The notes: a model not told the origin generated them from the sequence alone. A stretch of 64,000 nt of DNA from an uncultured Acetatifactor sp. (GCA_947625475.1 CANQOL010000002.1:1-64000), one strand, 5' to 3'. Positions 35,196-44,869 are shown, numbered from the stretch's first letter. Numbers and translations: made by a program.

Positions 35196-35224
35196 TTGAA
35201 ATCACAGGGGATAAGGTATATAAT
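35196..35224 (+). promoter_or_regulatory. Promoter of the MFS gene
   Basis: TTGAAA (35196-35201), a 17-nt spacer and TATAAT (35219-35224), about 75 nt before the start at 35298. Confidence 0.8.
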
Positions 35225-35297
35225 AAAGGCGGTGATCTGCGGGCTGGCAGGCCCCGGATCCACAGAACGAAAAAGAAAAAGTAAGGAAGTAGGTACT

Positions 35298-36677
35298 ATG
35301 AGCAATCAGACGAACGCAACCAGTTCATCCGGCTGGCGCTCCAACAAATGGTTCCGCGCCGCCATTCCCGCCCTGCTGCTGCACTGCAGCATCGGCACCG
35401 TGTACTGCTAGTCCATCTTCAGCCAGGAGATCGCGGACTACATCGGCTTCTCCAAGGGAGCCACCGAGTGGGCCTTCAGCTTCGCCATCTTTTTCCTTGG
35501 CATGTCCGCCGCCTTCATGGGCAATGTGGTGGAGAAGGATATCCACAAATCCTCTCTCATCGCCACCATCTGCTTTACCCTGGGCATGCTGGGGACGGGC
35601 TTTTTCATCTATTACGGCGGCGCCCATCCCCACAGCCTGGTATCCCTGATCGGCATCTATGTGAGCTACGGCTTCATCATGGGGATCGGCCTGGGGACCG
35701 GCTATCTGTCCCCTGTCAAGACCCTGATGCTCTGGTTTGAGGACAAAAAGGGCCTGGCTACCGGCCTGGCCGTGGCGGGCTTCGGAGCCGCCAAGGCCAT
35801 CGCAAGCCCCATTATGCAGGGACTGCTGGACGGCCTGGGCAGGACAGGCATCTACAAGATGTTCCTGATCCTGGCAGCGGTATATTTTGTGATGATGTTC
35901 GTAGGGCATCTGCTCCTGAAAAAGCCGGACGGCTGGCATGAGCCCCAGAAGAAGGAGAAGGGCCAGAGGATGCTGGATGTGATCAAGACCAAGCCCCTCA
36001 CCAACTATATCGGCATCTGGCTCATGTTCTACATCAATATCACCTGCGGCCTGGCGCTGATCTCCCAGGAGAAGATGATCGTCAAGTGCATCGGTCTGGC
36101 CGGTGTGGTGGGCATCATCTCCACCATCTCCGCCATCTTCAACGCGGGCGGACGTCTGGGCTTCTCCGCCTGGGCGGATCACATGAAGGACCGCAACACC
36201 GTCTATAAGATGATTTTTGTGCTCTCTATCGCCTTTACTGCGGCGGTGATTCTCACCGGCGGCATCAAAAACGGCCAGGGCAATATCCTGCTGACCATCC
36301 TGGTGCTGGGACTGATCTTTGTGGTGAACGCAGGCTACGGCGGCGGCTTCTCCAATGTGCCCACCCTGCTCTCCGACCACTACGGCATGGGCAACATCAG
36401 CGCCATCCACGGCCTGACCCTCTCCGCCTGGGCCTTTGCAGGTCTCACCGGCAACCAGATGGCCACCTGGATCGTGAACACCTTCGGCAAGCAGGTTGAC
36501 ATGGAGCATGTGCTCTCGGACGGCACCGTGGAGACCATCTCCGTGAACCCTACCGGTTATCAGTATGTGCTCTTCGCCACTGTGGCCCTGTACATCATCG
36601 CCCTGATCATCTGCCTGGTGATGGTGCGTCCCACAGAGAAAGCGCTGGCCGCCAAGGCAGCCAGGAAGAAAGCCTAA
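35298..36677 (+). pseudogene. OxlT-like MFS transporter interrupted by one TAG codon
   Basis: The 460-codon gene encodes a twelve-helix major facilitator of the oxalate:formate antiporter (OxlT)-like group, with FGAAKAIASPIMQGL and GYGGGFSNVPTLLSDHYG motifs. The frame is intact on both sides of codon 38, a TAG at 35409-35411, at the position where relatives usually have tryptophan (GTVYCWSIF type). A TGG-to-TAG change explains it. Promoter, ribosome binding site and 3' terminator are all normal, so decay is very recent, or the stop is read through or suppressed. A restart at the ATG at 35502 would lose the first two helices. The substrate is not known. Confidence 0.85.
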
Positions 36678-36733
36678 GTTCCGACAGGCTTTGACAGAGT
36701 TCGAAAAAAACCTTCTAATTTTTTAAAAAACTG

Positions 36734-36762
36734 TTGACATTGATTGACTGATATATTACACT
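36734..36762 (+). promoter_or_regulatory. Orphan promoter before a non-coding stretch
   Basis: TTGACA (36734-36739), a 17-nt spacer and TACACT (36757-36762). No reading frame with a ribosome binding site follows before the hairpin at 36829-36870. Confidence 0.5.
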
Positions 36763-36768
36763 GTATTT

Positions 36769-36870
36769 GCACGGTTGAGAAACCGGCCTGCTATAGCAGC
36801 AAAAATTCCGGAAGAATTCCCCTTTTACACAACCGGAGCGCCTGAGACTTGTCTCAGGCGCTCTGGTTGT
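36769..36870 (+). ncRNA. Possible small RNA of about 100 nt
   Basis: Between an orphan promoter and a very stable hairpin lies a region with small inverted words (CGGTT/AACCG) and no coding signal. It could be a small RNA; it could equally be trailer sequence of the MFS gene with a chance promoter. Confidence 0.3.
36829..36870. terminator. Two-way 20-bp hairpin between convergent genes
   Basis: A 20-bp stem, perfect apart from one G-T pair, has the core GAGCGCCTGAGAC/GTCTCAGGCGCTC and a 2-nt loop. It lies between the MFS gene and the minus-strand gene at 36924. Plus-strand bases after it are TTGT-rich; neither side has a long T-run. Confidence 0.75.
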
Positions 36871-36923
36871 TTGTGGGTCTGTTCTCCCAGGCTCCCCAAA
36901 GGCGGCGCACCACTGTTCCCGCA

Positions 36924-37307
36924 TCATTTCCCCACGTAATCCGTTCCCGTTTCTCTCTGCATCTTCTCCGCATAGGCCCGGGGATCCTGCTCCATCTCCA
37001 GGAAAATCCGGAATGCCTGATATACCAGCCCGGCCTGGTCATAGCGGTAGGTGGGCCGGTCCAGATATGCCTTGAAATGATCCACCTGCCACACCAGAAT
37101 ATCCGCCACCGTGTACCCTGCCACCTGGCAGCGGCAGGCAAGCTCCCTGTTCCGGTAGTAATAGGCCAGCTCTTCCCCGGCCTTGGGCGACTCAAGGAGG
37201 GCCCTCCAGAAAGCCTCGGCCTCCTTCTCGTCCGCCCCTCCTTCCCTGGCCAGAGCCAGGGCAAACCGTTTCAGCCCCTGGTCCTCCCCATATACATACT
37301 GTCCCAT
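36924..37307 (-). CDS. Conserved-looking hypothetical protein
   Basis: I do not recognise this 127-residue protein. It is predicted helical and soluble, with a central CRCQVAGYTVADILVWQVDHFK segment and several aromatic residues (YYYRNRE, YRYDQAGLVYQAF). A good ribosome binding site (GGAGG, 6 nt) and a terminator after the gene support expression. It stands alone between the MFS gene and the tRNA, on the opposite strand to both. Confidence 0.75.
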   Translation of the reverse strand: MGQYVYGEDQGLKRFALALAREGGADEKEAEAFWRALLESPKAGEELAYYYRNRELACRCQVAGYTVADILVWQVDHFKAYLDRPTYRYDQAGLVYQAFRIFLEMEQDPRAYAEKMQRETGTDYVGK

Positions 37308-37384
37308 CTTGTTCCTCCCACAATCCTTTGTTGTCCTATTTTTTGCTCCTGCACCGAATTTTTACAACAATTTTGAATTTTCCC

Positions 37385-37414
37385 TTGCGAAGTACAGGCA
37401 GGGTGTGCTATAAT
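37385..37414 (+). promoter_or_regulatory. Promoter of tRNA-Trp
   Basis: TTGCGA (37385-37390), an 18-nt spacer and TATAAT (37409-37414) with an extended TG motif, 40 nt before the tRNA. Confidence 0.75.
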
Positions 37415-37453
37415 ACAGTTTGTTGGCCGGCAAGAAGGCTTCGCAGGCCGTAC

Positions 37454-37524
37454 AGGGGAATAGTACAGCGGTAGTGCGGCGGTCTCCAAAACCGTTAACG
37501 GGGGTTCGATTCCCTCTTCCCCTG
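37454..37524 (+). tRNA. tRNA-Trp (anticodon CCA)
   Basis: The acceptor stem AGGGGAA/TTCCCCT closes a 71-nt cloverleaf. The anticodon loop CTCCAAA places CCA at 37486-37488. The T arm GGGGGTTCGATTCCC has the standard TTCGA loop. The CCA tail is not encoded. The anticodon reads UGG, so it does not itself suppress the TAG in the MFS gene. Confidence 0.96.
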
Positions 37525-37533
37525 CTTTTCCGC

Positions 37534-37566
37534 CAGGGATCCGATCTTCGGATCCCTGTTTTTTTT
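37534..37566 (+). terminator. Terminator after tRNA-Trp
   Basis: CAGGGATCCGA (37534-37544) pairs with TCGGATCCCTG (37548-37558), followed by eight T residues. Confidence 0.95.
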
Positions 37567-37579
37567 GCGCTCTCCCCTT

Positions 37580-38962
37580 CTAAAACAGCTTGTCTATCAC
37601 ATCCCGGATATTCCGCACCCCGATGAGCTTCATCTTCCCGCCATCCCCCAGGCTCTTCCGGCATGCCTCCAGGCATACCTGGGGCAGGATGCAGGTGTCA
37701 AACCCCAGCTTCTGTGCCTCGGCCACCCTGCCCGGGGCCATGCTCACGGAGCGGACCTCCCCGCTCAGGCCCACCTCCCCGAAGGCCAGCAGCCGGGAGC
37801 TCAGGGCCGTGTTCCGGAAGCTGGAGAGAACGGCCAGCACAATTCCCAGGTCGATGGCGGGCTCCTGAATTTTCATGCCCCCCGTCAGGTTCACATAGGC
37901 GTCGCACCCGGAGAGTTGCAGCCCGCAGCGCTTCTCCAGCACCGCCATCAGAAGGTTCACCCGGTTAAAGTCCGTGCCGGTGGTCTGCCGCCGGGGATTC
38001 CCGAAATTGCTGCGGCACACCAGGGCCTGGATCTCCACCAGCAGCGGCCTGGTCCCCTCCATGGAGCAGGTCACCACGCAGCCGCTGGCGTCCTCGGGCC
38101 GTCCCTCCAGCATATACTGGGAGGGATTCTCCACCTCCTTAAGCCCCTCCTGGCTCATCTCGAAAACCCCGATCTCATTGGTGGAGCCGAACCGGTTTTT
38201 CACTCCCCGCAGGATCCGGTAGGAGGCATGGCTGTCCCCCTCGAAATACAGCACCGTGTCCACCATGTGCTCCAGCACCCGGGGACCCGCCACCGTACCC
38301 TCCTTGGTCACATGGCCCACAATAAAGACAGACAGATTCATCCCCTTGGCCAGCTGCAGCAGAACGCCTGTGGCCTCCCGGACCTGGGAGACGCTGCCCG
38401 GGGCGGAGGATACGTTTTCCTCATACATGGTCTGAATGGAGTCGATCACCGCCACCTGGGGCTTTTCCCTGCGGATCACCTCCGATATGACGCCCAGATT
38501 GGTCTCGCACAAAAGCAGCATGCTCTCCCCGAAGGAGCCGATCCGGTCCGCTCTCATGCGGATCTGCACCATGGACTCTTCCCCGGAAATATACAGCACC
38601 TTTCTGCCCTCCCCCGCCAGCAGCCGGCACACCTGGAGCAGCAGGGTGGATTTGCCGATGCCCGGATCTCCCCCCACCAAAGTCAGGGAGCCCTGGACAA
38701 TGCCCCCTCCCAGCACCCGGTCCAGCTCCCGGATATGGGTGGAGATCCGGTCCTCCTGGCGGACCACCACGTCCGTCAGCCGGGCGGGGCGGGGGATCTC
38801 CCCGGGGCGCATTTTGGCCCCTCCCCTCTGGGCAGGGGCACTCACCGGCTCCTCCACAAAGGTGTTCCACTCCCGGCAGCCGGGGCACTGTCCCATCCAT
38901 TTTGCCGACTCGTATCCACAGCTCTGACAGTAAAATACCGTCCCGCTCTTTCCTTTTGTCAT
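37580..38962 (-). CDS. radA: DNA repair protein RadA
   Basis: RadA/Sms (460 residues) is a hexameric DnaB-like motor that helps branch migration in recombination. The N-terminal zinc finger CQSCGYESAKWMGQCPGC, the Walker A motif GGDPGIGKSTLL, the family-specific KNRFG motif and the C-terminal Lon-protease-like domain with GEVGLSGEVR are all intact. The gene starts 14 nt after clpC and belongs to the GntR-clpC-radA operon. Confidence 0.97.
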   Translation of the reverse strand: MTKGKSGTVFYCQSCGYESAKWMGQCPGCREWNTFVEEPVSAPAQRGGAKMRPGEIPRPARLTDVVVRQEDRISTHIRELDRVLGGGIVQGSLTLVGGDPGIGKSTLLLQVCRLLAGEGRKVLYISGEESMVQIRMRADRIGSFGESMLLLCETNLGVISEVIRREKPQVAVIDSIQTMYEENVSSAPGSVSQVREATGVLLQLAKGMNLSVFIVGHVTKEGTVAGPRVLEHMVDTVLYFEGDSHASYRILRGVKNRFGSTNEIGVFEMSQEGLKEVENPSQYMLEGRPEDASGCVVTCSMEGTRPLLVEIQALVCRSNFGNPRRQTTGTDFNRVNLLMAVLEKRCGLQLSGCDAYVNLTGGMKIQEPAIDLGIVLAVLSSFRNTALSSRLLAFGEVGLSGEVRSVSMAPGRVAEAQKLGFDTCILPQVCLEACRKSLGDGGKMKLIGVRNIRDVIDKLF

Positions 38963-38975
38963 GCCCTCTCTCCCG

Positions 38976-41444
38976 TCAGTCCTTCTTTTCCTTCACCGTA
39001 AAATCCACCGCCGCCTGGCCGGTCTTTTTGTCCGTCCGCCAATGGGCCGTCACGCTGTCCCCCGGCTGCACCTTCTTTTTCAGGATTTCCTCCGCCAGGG
39101 CGTCCTCCACCACCGACTGAATGGCCCGCTTTAAGGGTCTGGCCCCCATCTTATTGTCGGAATATTTTTCCACCAGATGCTCCTTTAAGGCCGGGGAGAG
39201 GGTCAGACGGATGTCCATCTGCTCCAGGCAGCGCCGGCACAGGTTGGATGAGAGAAGGCTCACAATCTCCTTCATGTTCTCCCGGCTCAGCTGATGGAAC
39301 ACAATAATATCGTCGATCCGGTTGATAAATTCGGGCTTGAAGCTCCTTTTGACTTCCTCCATCACACCGGAGCGCATTCTCTCGTAGTCCCTCTTCTCAT
39401 CGCTGCCCGCCGCGAAGCCCAGATTCTTGGGATCCACAATCCGCTGGGCCCCGGCGTTGGAGGTCATGATCAGGATGGTGTTCTTGAAGCTCACCTTCCT
39501 GCCCTTGGAATCGGTAATGTGTCCGTCGTCCAGCACCTGGAGCAGGATATTAAACACATCCGGGTGGGCCTTCTCAATCTCATCGAAGAGCACCACGCTG
39601 TAGGGGTTGCGGCGCACCTTCTCGGAAAGCTGTCCCCCCTCGTCGAAGCCTACATAGCCGGGCGGGGAGCCGATCATCTTGGACACGGAGTGGCCCTCCA
39701 TATACTCGGACATGTCGACCCGGATCATAGCGTTCTCCGAGCCGAAGACCGCCTCCGCCAGAGCCTTGCTCAGCTCTGTCTTGCCCACGCCGGTGGGGCC
39801 CAGGAACAGGAAGGAGCCGATGGGGCGGGCAGGATCCTTGAGTCCCACACGGCCTCTGCGCATAGCCCGGGAGACCGCTTTCACAGCTTCCTCCTGGCCG
39901 ATCACCCTCTTGTGGAGGATGCTCTCCAGCTTCAGGAGCTTCTCGCTCTCCTTCTCCGCCAGCTTCTGGACCGGGATCTTGGTCCACATAGCCACCACGG
40001 CCGCGATGTCGTCCTCCCCGATCTGCAGATTCCCCTCCGGATTTTTGAGCCCCTCCCGGCTGCGCAGCTTTTCCAGGCGCCTGATGCAGGCGTCCTGCTC
40101 CTTTTTGATGGCGGCCGCTTCCTCTATGGCCTCCATCCGGACAGCGTCCTCCATCCTTCCGTCCAGCTCCCGGATCTGATCCTGAAGCTGCTTTTGCTTT
40201 TCCGACACGACGGTGGTGCCCAGCCTGGCGGCTGCGGACGCCTCGTCAATGAGATCGATAGCCTTGTCCGGCAGGTTCCTGTCGTTGATATACCGGTCGG
40301 AGAGACGCACGGCGGCCTCCACTGCCTCCGGCAGGATCTCCACACGGTGATGTTCCTCATACCGGGACTTGATGCCCTCCAGGATGCGGATGGCCTCCTC
40401 CTGGGTGGGCTCTTCCACGTTCACCGGCTGGAAACGGCGCTCCAGAGCCGCGTCCTTCTCCACATACTTGCGGTACTCGGAGATAGTGGTAGCCCCGATC
40501 AGCTGGATCTCTCCCCTAGCCAGGGAGGGCTTCAGGATATTGGAGGCGTCGATGGCCCCCTCCGCTCCGCCCGCTCCGATCAGGGTGTGCATCTCGTCCA
40601 CAAACAGGATCACATTGCCCGCCGTGATCACCTCCCGGATCACCTTCTTGATCCGTTCCTCGAACTCGCCCCGGTATTTGCTTCCCGCCACCATGCCCGA
40701 GAGATCCAGTGTCAGGACCCTCTTGTTCTGCACGGTAAAGGGCACATCCCCCTGGACAATGCGCAGGGCCAGTCCCTCCACCACGGCGGTCTTGCCCACC
40801 CCGGGCTCCCCGATCAGGCAGGGATTGTTCTTGGTGCGGCGGCTCAGGATCTGGATCACCCGGCGGATCTCCTCGTCCCTTCCGATCACCGGATCCAGCT
40901 CTCCCTGGGCCGCCAGGGCTGTCAGGTCACGGCTGTACTGATCCAGGATTCCCGTCCGGGCCCGGGTCTGCTGCCTGCGGGCCAGATCCTCCTTGTACTG
41001 GTTGGGATCCTGACCGATAGCCGCCAGCACGTCCATATAAATCTTCTGAGGGGACACGCTCAGGGTGTTGAGCAGGCGCACCGCCACATTCTCCCCCTCC
41101 CGGATCAGGGCCATCAGGAGATGCTCTGTCCCCGTCTGGGTCTGCCCCAGACGCTTTGCCTGCCTGTGAGCCTCCGCCAGGATCTTTTTTGCCCTGGGAG
41201 AATACCCCTCCCTCTCCCGGAGAGCCACCCCGTTGTCAAAGGCAATCAGATCCCTGATCATCTCCAGGACCTTCTCCAAGGTCACGCCGTTGTCCGCCAG
41301 CACCTGCGCGGCCACTCCCGTGCCCTCCTTGATCAGTCCCACCAAAATATGCTCCGTTCCCACATAACCCTGCTTCAGGCTTTTGGCGCACTTTTCCCCG
41401 TAGGAGAGAGCCGCCCTCGCCTTATCCGTAAACTGTGACTGCAT
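38976..41444 (-). CDS. clpC: ATP-dependent unfoldase ClpC
   Basis: ClpC (822 residues) unfolds proteins for the ClpP protease. It has two N-terminal Clp repeats (about residues 3-145), the first ATPase domain (Walker [16 protein letters not shown]), a coiled middle region with UVR-like features (about 415-480), the second ATPase domain ([16 protein letters not shown]) and a C-terminal D2-small domain. Its start overlaps the stop of the upstream GntR gene (TAATG). In Bacillus clpC follows ctsR-mcsA-mcsB; here those three are absent and a GntR regulator takes their place. Confidence 0.97.
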   Translation of the reverse strand: MQSQFTDKARAALSYGEKCAKSLKQGYVGTEHILVGLIKEGTGVAAQVLADNGVTLEKVLEMIRDLIAFDNGVALREREGYSPRAKKILAEAHRQAKRLGQTQTGTEHLLMALIREGENVAVRLLNTLSVSPQKIYMDVLAAIGQDPNQYKEDLARRQQTRARTGILDQYSRDLTALAAQGELDPVIGRDEEIRRVIQILSRRTKNNPCLIGEPGVGKTAVVEGLALRIVQGDVPFTVQNKRVLTLDLSGMVAGSKYRGEFEERIKKVIREVITAGNVILFVDEMHTLIGAGGAEGAIDASNILKPSLARGEIQLIGATTISEYRKYVEKDAALERRFQPVNVEEPTQEEAIRILEGIKSRYEEHHRVEILPEAVEAAVRLSDRYINDRNLPDKAIDLIDEASAAARLGTTVVSEKQKQLQDQIRELDGRMEDAVRMEAIEEAAAIKKEQDACIRRLEKLRSREGLKNPEGNLQIGEDDIAAVVAMWTKIPVQKLAEKESEKLLKLESILHKRVIGQEEAVKAVSRAMRRGRVGLKDPARPIGSFLFLGPTGVGKTELSKALAEAVFGSENAMIRVDMSEYMEGHSVSKMIGSPPGYVGFDEGGQLSEKVRRNPYSVVLFDEIEKAHPDVFNILLQVLDDGHITDSKGRKVSFKNTILIMTSNAGAQRIVDPKNLGFAAGSDEKRDYERMRSGVMEEVKRSFKPEFINRIDDIIVFHQLSRENMKEIVSLLSSNLCRRCLEQMDIRLTLSPALKEHLVEKYSDNKMGARPLKRAIQSVVEDALAEEILKKKVQPGDSVTAHWRTDKKTGQAAVDFTVKEKKD

Positions 41445-41821
41445 TACTCCAGACCTCCATACTCTTCAAATATTTCGTCAATCATCTGATGTATCTCTTC
41501 CCGGGTGATGTTCTTACAGCTCCCCTTGGCCAGAATCACCTGGAGCTCCCGGCGCAGCTCCTCCATAGTGCGCAGCCGGTTCGCGTCGATGGCGATGACG
41601 GCGCCCCTGCGCCGGTCCACCTTCACATAGCCCTCCTGGCGCAGCACCGTGTAAGCCTTGTTCACCGTATGCATGTTGATGCCTATGATATCCGCCAGCT
41701 GCCGCACACTGGGCAGGGAATCTCCTTCGTGAAACTGCGAGGTGGCTATCCCCAGTATGATCTGGTTGCAGAGCTGCAGATAGAGAGCTTCATCACTGTT
41801 AAAATCAATCTCTATCATCAT
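41444..41821 (-). CDS. GntR-family regulator, YtrA type
   Basis: The 125-residue protein is a GntR winged helix (YLQLCNQIILGIATSQFHEGDSLPSVRQLADIIGINMHTVNKAYTVLRQEGYV) followed only by a short helical tail, as in the YtrA subgroup. The start at 41821 is 8 nt after GGAGG. Its stop overlaps the clpC start, so it probably controls clpC-radA. No CtsR box was recognised. The effector is unknown. Confidence 0.92.
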   Translation of the reverse strand: MMIEIDFNSDEALYLQLCNQIILGIATSQFHEGDSLPSVRQLADIIGINMHTVNKAYTVLRQEGYVKVDRRRGAVIAIDANRLRTMEELRRELQVILAKGSCKNITREEIHQMIDEIFEEYGGLE

Positions 41822-41961
41822 AACCGCTGCCTCCTTGTTATACACATCATATCACAAATGGAATTTTCGTCAATATCCTTTCTGCCCGGATCGGCGGATT
41901 GGCAGATATTTCCATGGGGCCTCCGCATCGGCTGCCTGCGCCGGCAAACCGAGAGAAGCCC

Positions 41962-41990
41962 AAAAAGAGAGGGGCCCGCAGGTCCCTCTC
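41962..41990 (-). terminator. Terminator of the SH3-domain gene
   Basis: GAGAGGG and CCCTCTC (41967-41990) form a stem with a GC-rich loop, and TTTTT follows on the minus strand (41962-41966). It begins 16 nt after the stop at 42007. Confidence 0.8.
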
Positions 41991-42006
41991 CCATCTCCGC
42001 ACCGGC

Positions 42007-43551
42007 TTAATTGTTATCGTCACCCTTCAGGAACTCGTAATCCTCCAGATCGAAATCGTCCTCCCAGGAGCTGGCAGTCCTGGGTTTCGCGGCGGTACTC
42101 TGCCCGGAGGAAACCGGTCTCACACCCTGTCCGGCAGGTCTGGGCTGTCCCGCCGGCCTCTGGCCGGAGGGAGCTGCAGGCCTTCCCTGAACCCCTGCGC
42201 CCTGGCCGGCTCCCGCCGGTCTGGCCTGAGGATTCCCGGCGACAGGTCTGCCCTGACTGCTGCCAGCCGGCCTCGTCTGGGGATTCCCGGTGACGGGTCT
42301 GCCCTGGCTGCTGCCAGCCGGCCGGGTCTGGGGGTTCCCGGTGACAGGTCTGCCCTGGCTGCTGCCAGCCGGCCGGGTCTGAGGATTCCCGGTGACGGGC
42401 CTGCCCTGACTGCCCGCGGGCCTGACGCCGCTGCCGGCCGGCCTGGCCTGGCTTCCCGCACCCTGTCCGGCGCCTGCCGGCCTGGTCTGCCCTGCAGGTC
42501 TTCCCCCAGTGTGGACGGCTCCCTTTGTATTCCGGGACGCCCCCTGACGGCCCCGGACCGTCTCCTTCTCCACCTGGCTGAAATATGCGTCATCCATCAG
42601 ATCCTTGACCTTAAAGAACAGGAGCGTGGCTGCTATCGCAAAGAGGATCACCAGGACCACCAGAATAATGATGCCCGTCTTCTGAGATTTGACCGTCTTC
42701 TGCTGCTGCTCGTAGGCCGCCTTGTACTGATCCAATCCCTCAAAAATCTCGGTGATGGACCACTTTTCTCCCTTCACATTGTCCACCAGATACCACTCAT
42801 CCTCCAGCGCGGTGTCATAATCCTTGAGCTGCGCGGAGGGCGCCTGCTGGTCAGGCTGTTCCTCGGGGACCTGCTGGTCGGGAGTATCCGGCGTCTCCGG
42901 CTGGGCCGGAAGCACCTCTCCCTCCAGGGAGATATAGTCATAGCGCACGAAACCGCTCTGGGCTCCGCTGCCCGCGTCAAAGGTCACCTGATACCAGGTC
43001 TTACCCTCGCTGTCCGCCGCCTGCCCCACGATGGTGAGCTGTACGCTGGTGGTCAGGGTTGTGACAATGTCGCTGGAGGTGGAGGCGTCCGCTCTCACTC
43101 TCACCTGGTCGTTGTTTACCTTGGCTCCCACAGGCTGGATAGGCGTCACCTGGACCGTGGGGGAGGAAGAACCCGTTTCCTCATTCCCGCCGGCTCCCGC
43201 CTCATCCAGAGAGGGCACGTCTCCGGTCACGTTCATCAGATCGCTGCGCACATAGCCGGTCTGCTTCACTCCGTTCTCCCCGTCGAAGGTCACCTGATAC
43301 CACACATATCCGTCCGCCGCCTGAACCTTCCCGTTGATGGTCAGGGTCGTGCCGGAGGTAGCGCCTCCTATCTGGGTTCCCCTTGTGCTGGCCTCGCTGC
43401 GGATGACCGCCGAGCCCACCTTGACGGTGCCGGTGGCCGCCTGGGCCTCCACGGAGAAATACCCCATGATCAGCACCGCCGCAGCCAGAGCCATGAGGAG
43501 CCTAAAGGCTCTTGTCAGTATTTGATCCGTCGTCTTTGCTGCTGTTTTCAT
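42007..43551 (-). CDS. Membrane protein with two SH3 domains and a repetitive tail
   Basis: The 514-residue protein has a signal peptide (cleavage after VEAQA, about residue 38) and two bacterial SH3 domains (about 42-110 and 145-215), each with the typical VRSEAST/GYVR and VRADAST/GFVR motifs that bind cell wall. A low-complexity linker precedes a transmembrane helix near residue 300 (GIIILVVLVILFAIAATLLF). A cytoplasmic tail of about 180 residues is rich in Gly, Pro, Arg and Gln and includes four 17-residue repeats. It may connect the cell wall with a cytosolic partner; the function is unknown. Confidence 0.85.
   Translation of the reverse strand: MKTAAKTTDQILTRAFRLLMALAAAVLIMGYFSVEAQAATGTVKVGSAVIRSEASTRGTQIGGATSGTTLTINGKVQAADGYVWYQVTFDGENGVKQTGYVRSDLMNVTGDVPSLDEAGAGGNEETGSSSPTVQVTPIQPVGAKVNNDQVRVRADASTSSDIVTTLTTSVQLTIVGQAADSEGKTWYQVTFDAGSGAQSGFVRYDYISLEGEVLPAQPETPDTPDQQVPEEQPDQQAPSAQLKDYDTALEDEWYLVDNVKGEKWSITEIFEGLDQYKAAYEQQQKTVKSQKTGIIILVVLVILFAIAATLLFFKVKDLMDDAYFSQVEKETVRGRQGASRNTKGAVHTGGRPAGQTRPAGAGQGAGSQARPAGSGVRPAGSQGRPVTGNPQTRPAGSSQGRPVTGNPQTRPAGSSQGRPVTGNPQTRPAGSSQGRPVAGNPQARPAGAGQGAGVQGRPAAPSGQRPAGQPRPAGQGVRPVSSGQSTAAKPRTASSWEDDFDLEDYEFLKGDDNN
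42245..42448 (-). repeat. Four 51-bp coding repeats in the SH3 protein tail
   Basis: Units start at 42245, 42296, 42347 and 42398, and each encodes about SSQGRPVTGNPQTRPAG. The 51-bp period keeps the frame. A more diverged copy precedes 42245. Confidence 0.88.
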
Positions 43552-43597
43552 ATCCTTCCCTTCCTCCTGTCGTATCTATTCTATCTTCTCCCCGGTA

Positions 43598-44869
43598 TCA
43601 GGCTTCCTCGATGGCCTTCCCGATATCGCGGCGCATGTACTTGTTGGAAAAGCTCACCCACTCTGTGGCCTTGTAGGCATTTTCCCTGGCCGTGAGCAGA
43701 TCCTTCCCCTTGGCGGTAATCCCCAGCACTCTGCCGCCGTTTGTGACAATGCCCTGCTCTGTCTGTTTGGTGCCGGCGTGGAAGCAGTAGTATCCTTCTG
43801 CCCCCTCAAAGCGCTCCAGCCCCTGAATCACAAAGCCCTTCTCATAGGAGACGGGATATCCTTGGCTGGCCAAAATCACGCACACTGCCGCGTTGTCCTC
43901 AAACTCCAGCCGGATCCTGTCCAGGGTGCCGTCCACACAGGCTTCCATCACCTCTATAATATCGTTCTTCATGCGGGGCAGCACCACCTGGGCCTCGGGA
44001 TCCCCGAACCTGGCGTTGTACTCCAGCACTCTGGGGCCCTCCGGCGTCAGCATCAGCCCAAAGAAAATCACGCCCTTAAAGGGCCGCCCCTCCGCCGCCA
44101 TGGCGTCCACGGTGGGCTGATAAATATACTTTTGGCAGAAAGCGTCCACCTCCGGGGTGTAGAAGGGGCTGGGAGAAAAGGTTCCCATGCCTCCCGTGTT
44201 CAGTCCCTGATCCCCGTCCATGGCCCTCTTGTGATCCTGGGCGGAGGTCATAATGCGGATGGTTTTTCCGTCCACGAAGGAGAGCACGCTCACCTCCCGG
44301 CCGGTCATAAACTCTTCCACCACCATCCGGCTGCCTGCGGCCCCGAACTGTTTATCCTCCATGATGGTCTTCACCCCGGCGAATGCCTCCTCCTTCGTCC
44401 GGCAGATCAAAACCCCCTTGCCCAGGGCCAGCCCGTCCGCCTTCAGCACAATGGGGAACCGGGCCGTCTCCAGGTATTCGTAGGCCGCCTGGGGGCTGTC
44501 AAAGGTCTCGTAGGCCGCCGTAGGGATGCCGTATTTTTTCATCAGATCCTTGGAGAAGGCTTTGCTCCCCTCCAGGATCGCCGCGTTCCGGCGGGGGCCG
44601 AAGACCCGAAGCCCCTGGGCCTCCATCACGTCCACCAGACCTCCCACCAGGGGATCATCCATCCCTACGATGGTAAAATCGACAGCCTTCTCCTTGGCGA
44701 AGGCCGTGAGAGCGTCAAACTCCATGGCTCCTATGGGCACACACTCCGCGATCTGGCCGATTCCCGCATTGCCCGGGGCACAGTAAATCTTCTCCACCCT
44801 GGGGCTTTTGGCCACACTGGCCGCAATGGCGTGCTCTCTGCCGCCGCTTCCAACGATCAAAACCTTCAT
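43598..44869 (-). CDS. purD: Phosphoribosylamine-glycine ligase
   Basis: PurD (423 residues) joins glycine to phosphoribosylamine with ATP, the second step of purine synthesis. The N-terminal [15 protein letters not shown] loop, the ATP-grasp core (KADGLALGKGV) and the EYNARFGDPEAQ signature are present. The start at 44869 is 7 nt after GGAG and overlaps purN by 4 nt, so the frame extending to 44965 is not used. It is the last gene of the purE-purM-purN-purD operon. Confidence 0.97.
   Translation of the reverse strand: MKVLIVGSGGREHAIAASVAKSPRVEKIYCAPGNAGIGQIAECVPIGAMEFDALTAFAKEKAVDFTIVGMDDPLVGGLVDVMEAQGLRVFGPRRNAAILEGSKAFSKDLMKKYGIPTAAYETFDSPQAAYEYLETARFPIVLKADGLALGKGVLICRTKEEAFAGVKTIMEDKQFGAAGSRMVVEEFMTGREVSVLSFVDGKTIRIMTSAQDHKRAMDGDQGLNTGGMGTFSPSPFYTPEVDAFCQKYIYQPTVDAMAAEGRPFKGVIFFGLMLTPEGPRVLEYNARFGDPEAQVVLPRMKNDIIEVMEACVDGTLDRIRLEFEDNAAVCVILASQGYPVSYEKGFVIQGLERFEGAEGYYCFHAGTKQTEQGIVTNGGRVLGITAKGKDLLTARENAYKATEWVSFSNKYMRRDIGKAIEEA

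Noticed and set aside
35409..35411. Pyrrolysine at the TAG of the MFS gene
   Set aside because: The position is a tryptophan in relatives, the gene is not a methylamine methyltransferase, and no pyl genes are in the window. A TGG-to-TAG mutation is simpler.
39294..41438. A 714-codon plus-strand frame across clpC
   Set aside because: Antisense shadow of an intact clpC; low-complexity composition and no ribosome binding site.
42245..42448. CRISPR-like repeats
   Set aside because: The 51-bp period is contiguous and in frame within a coding region.
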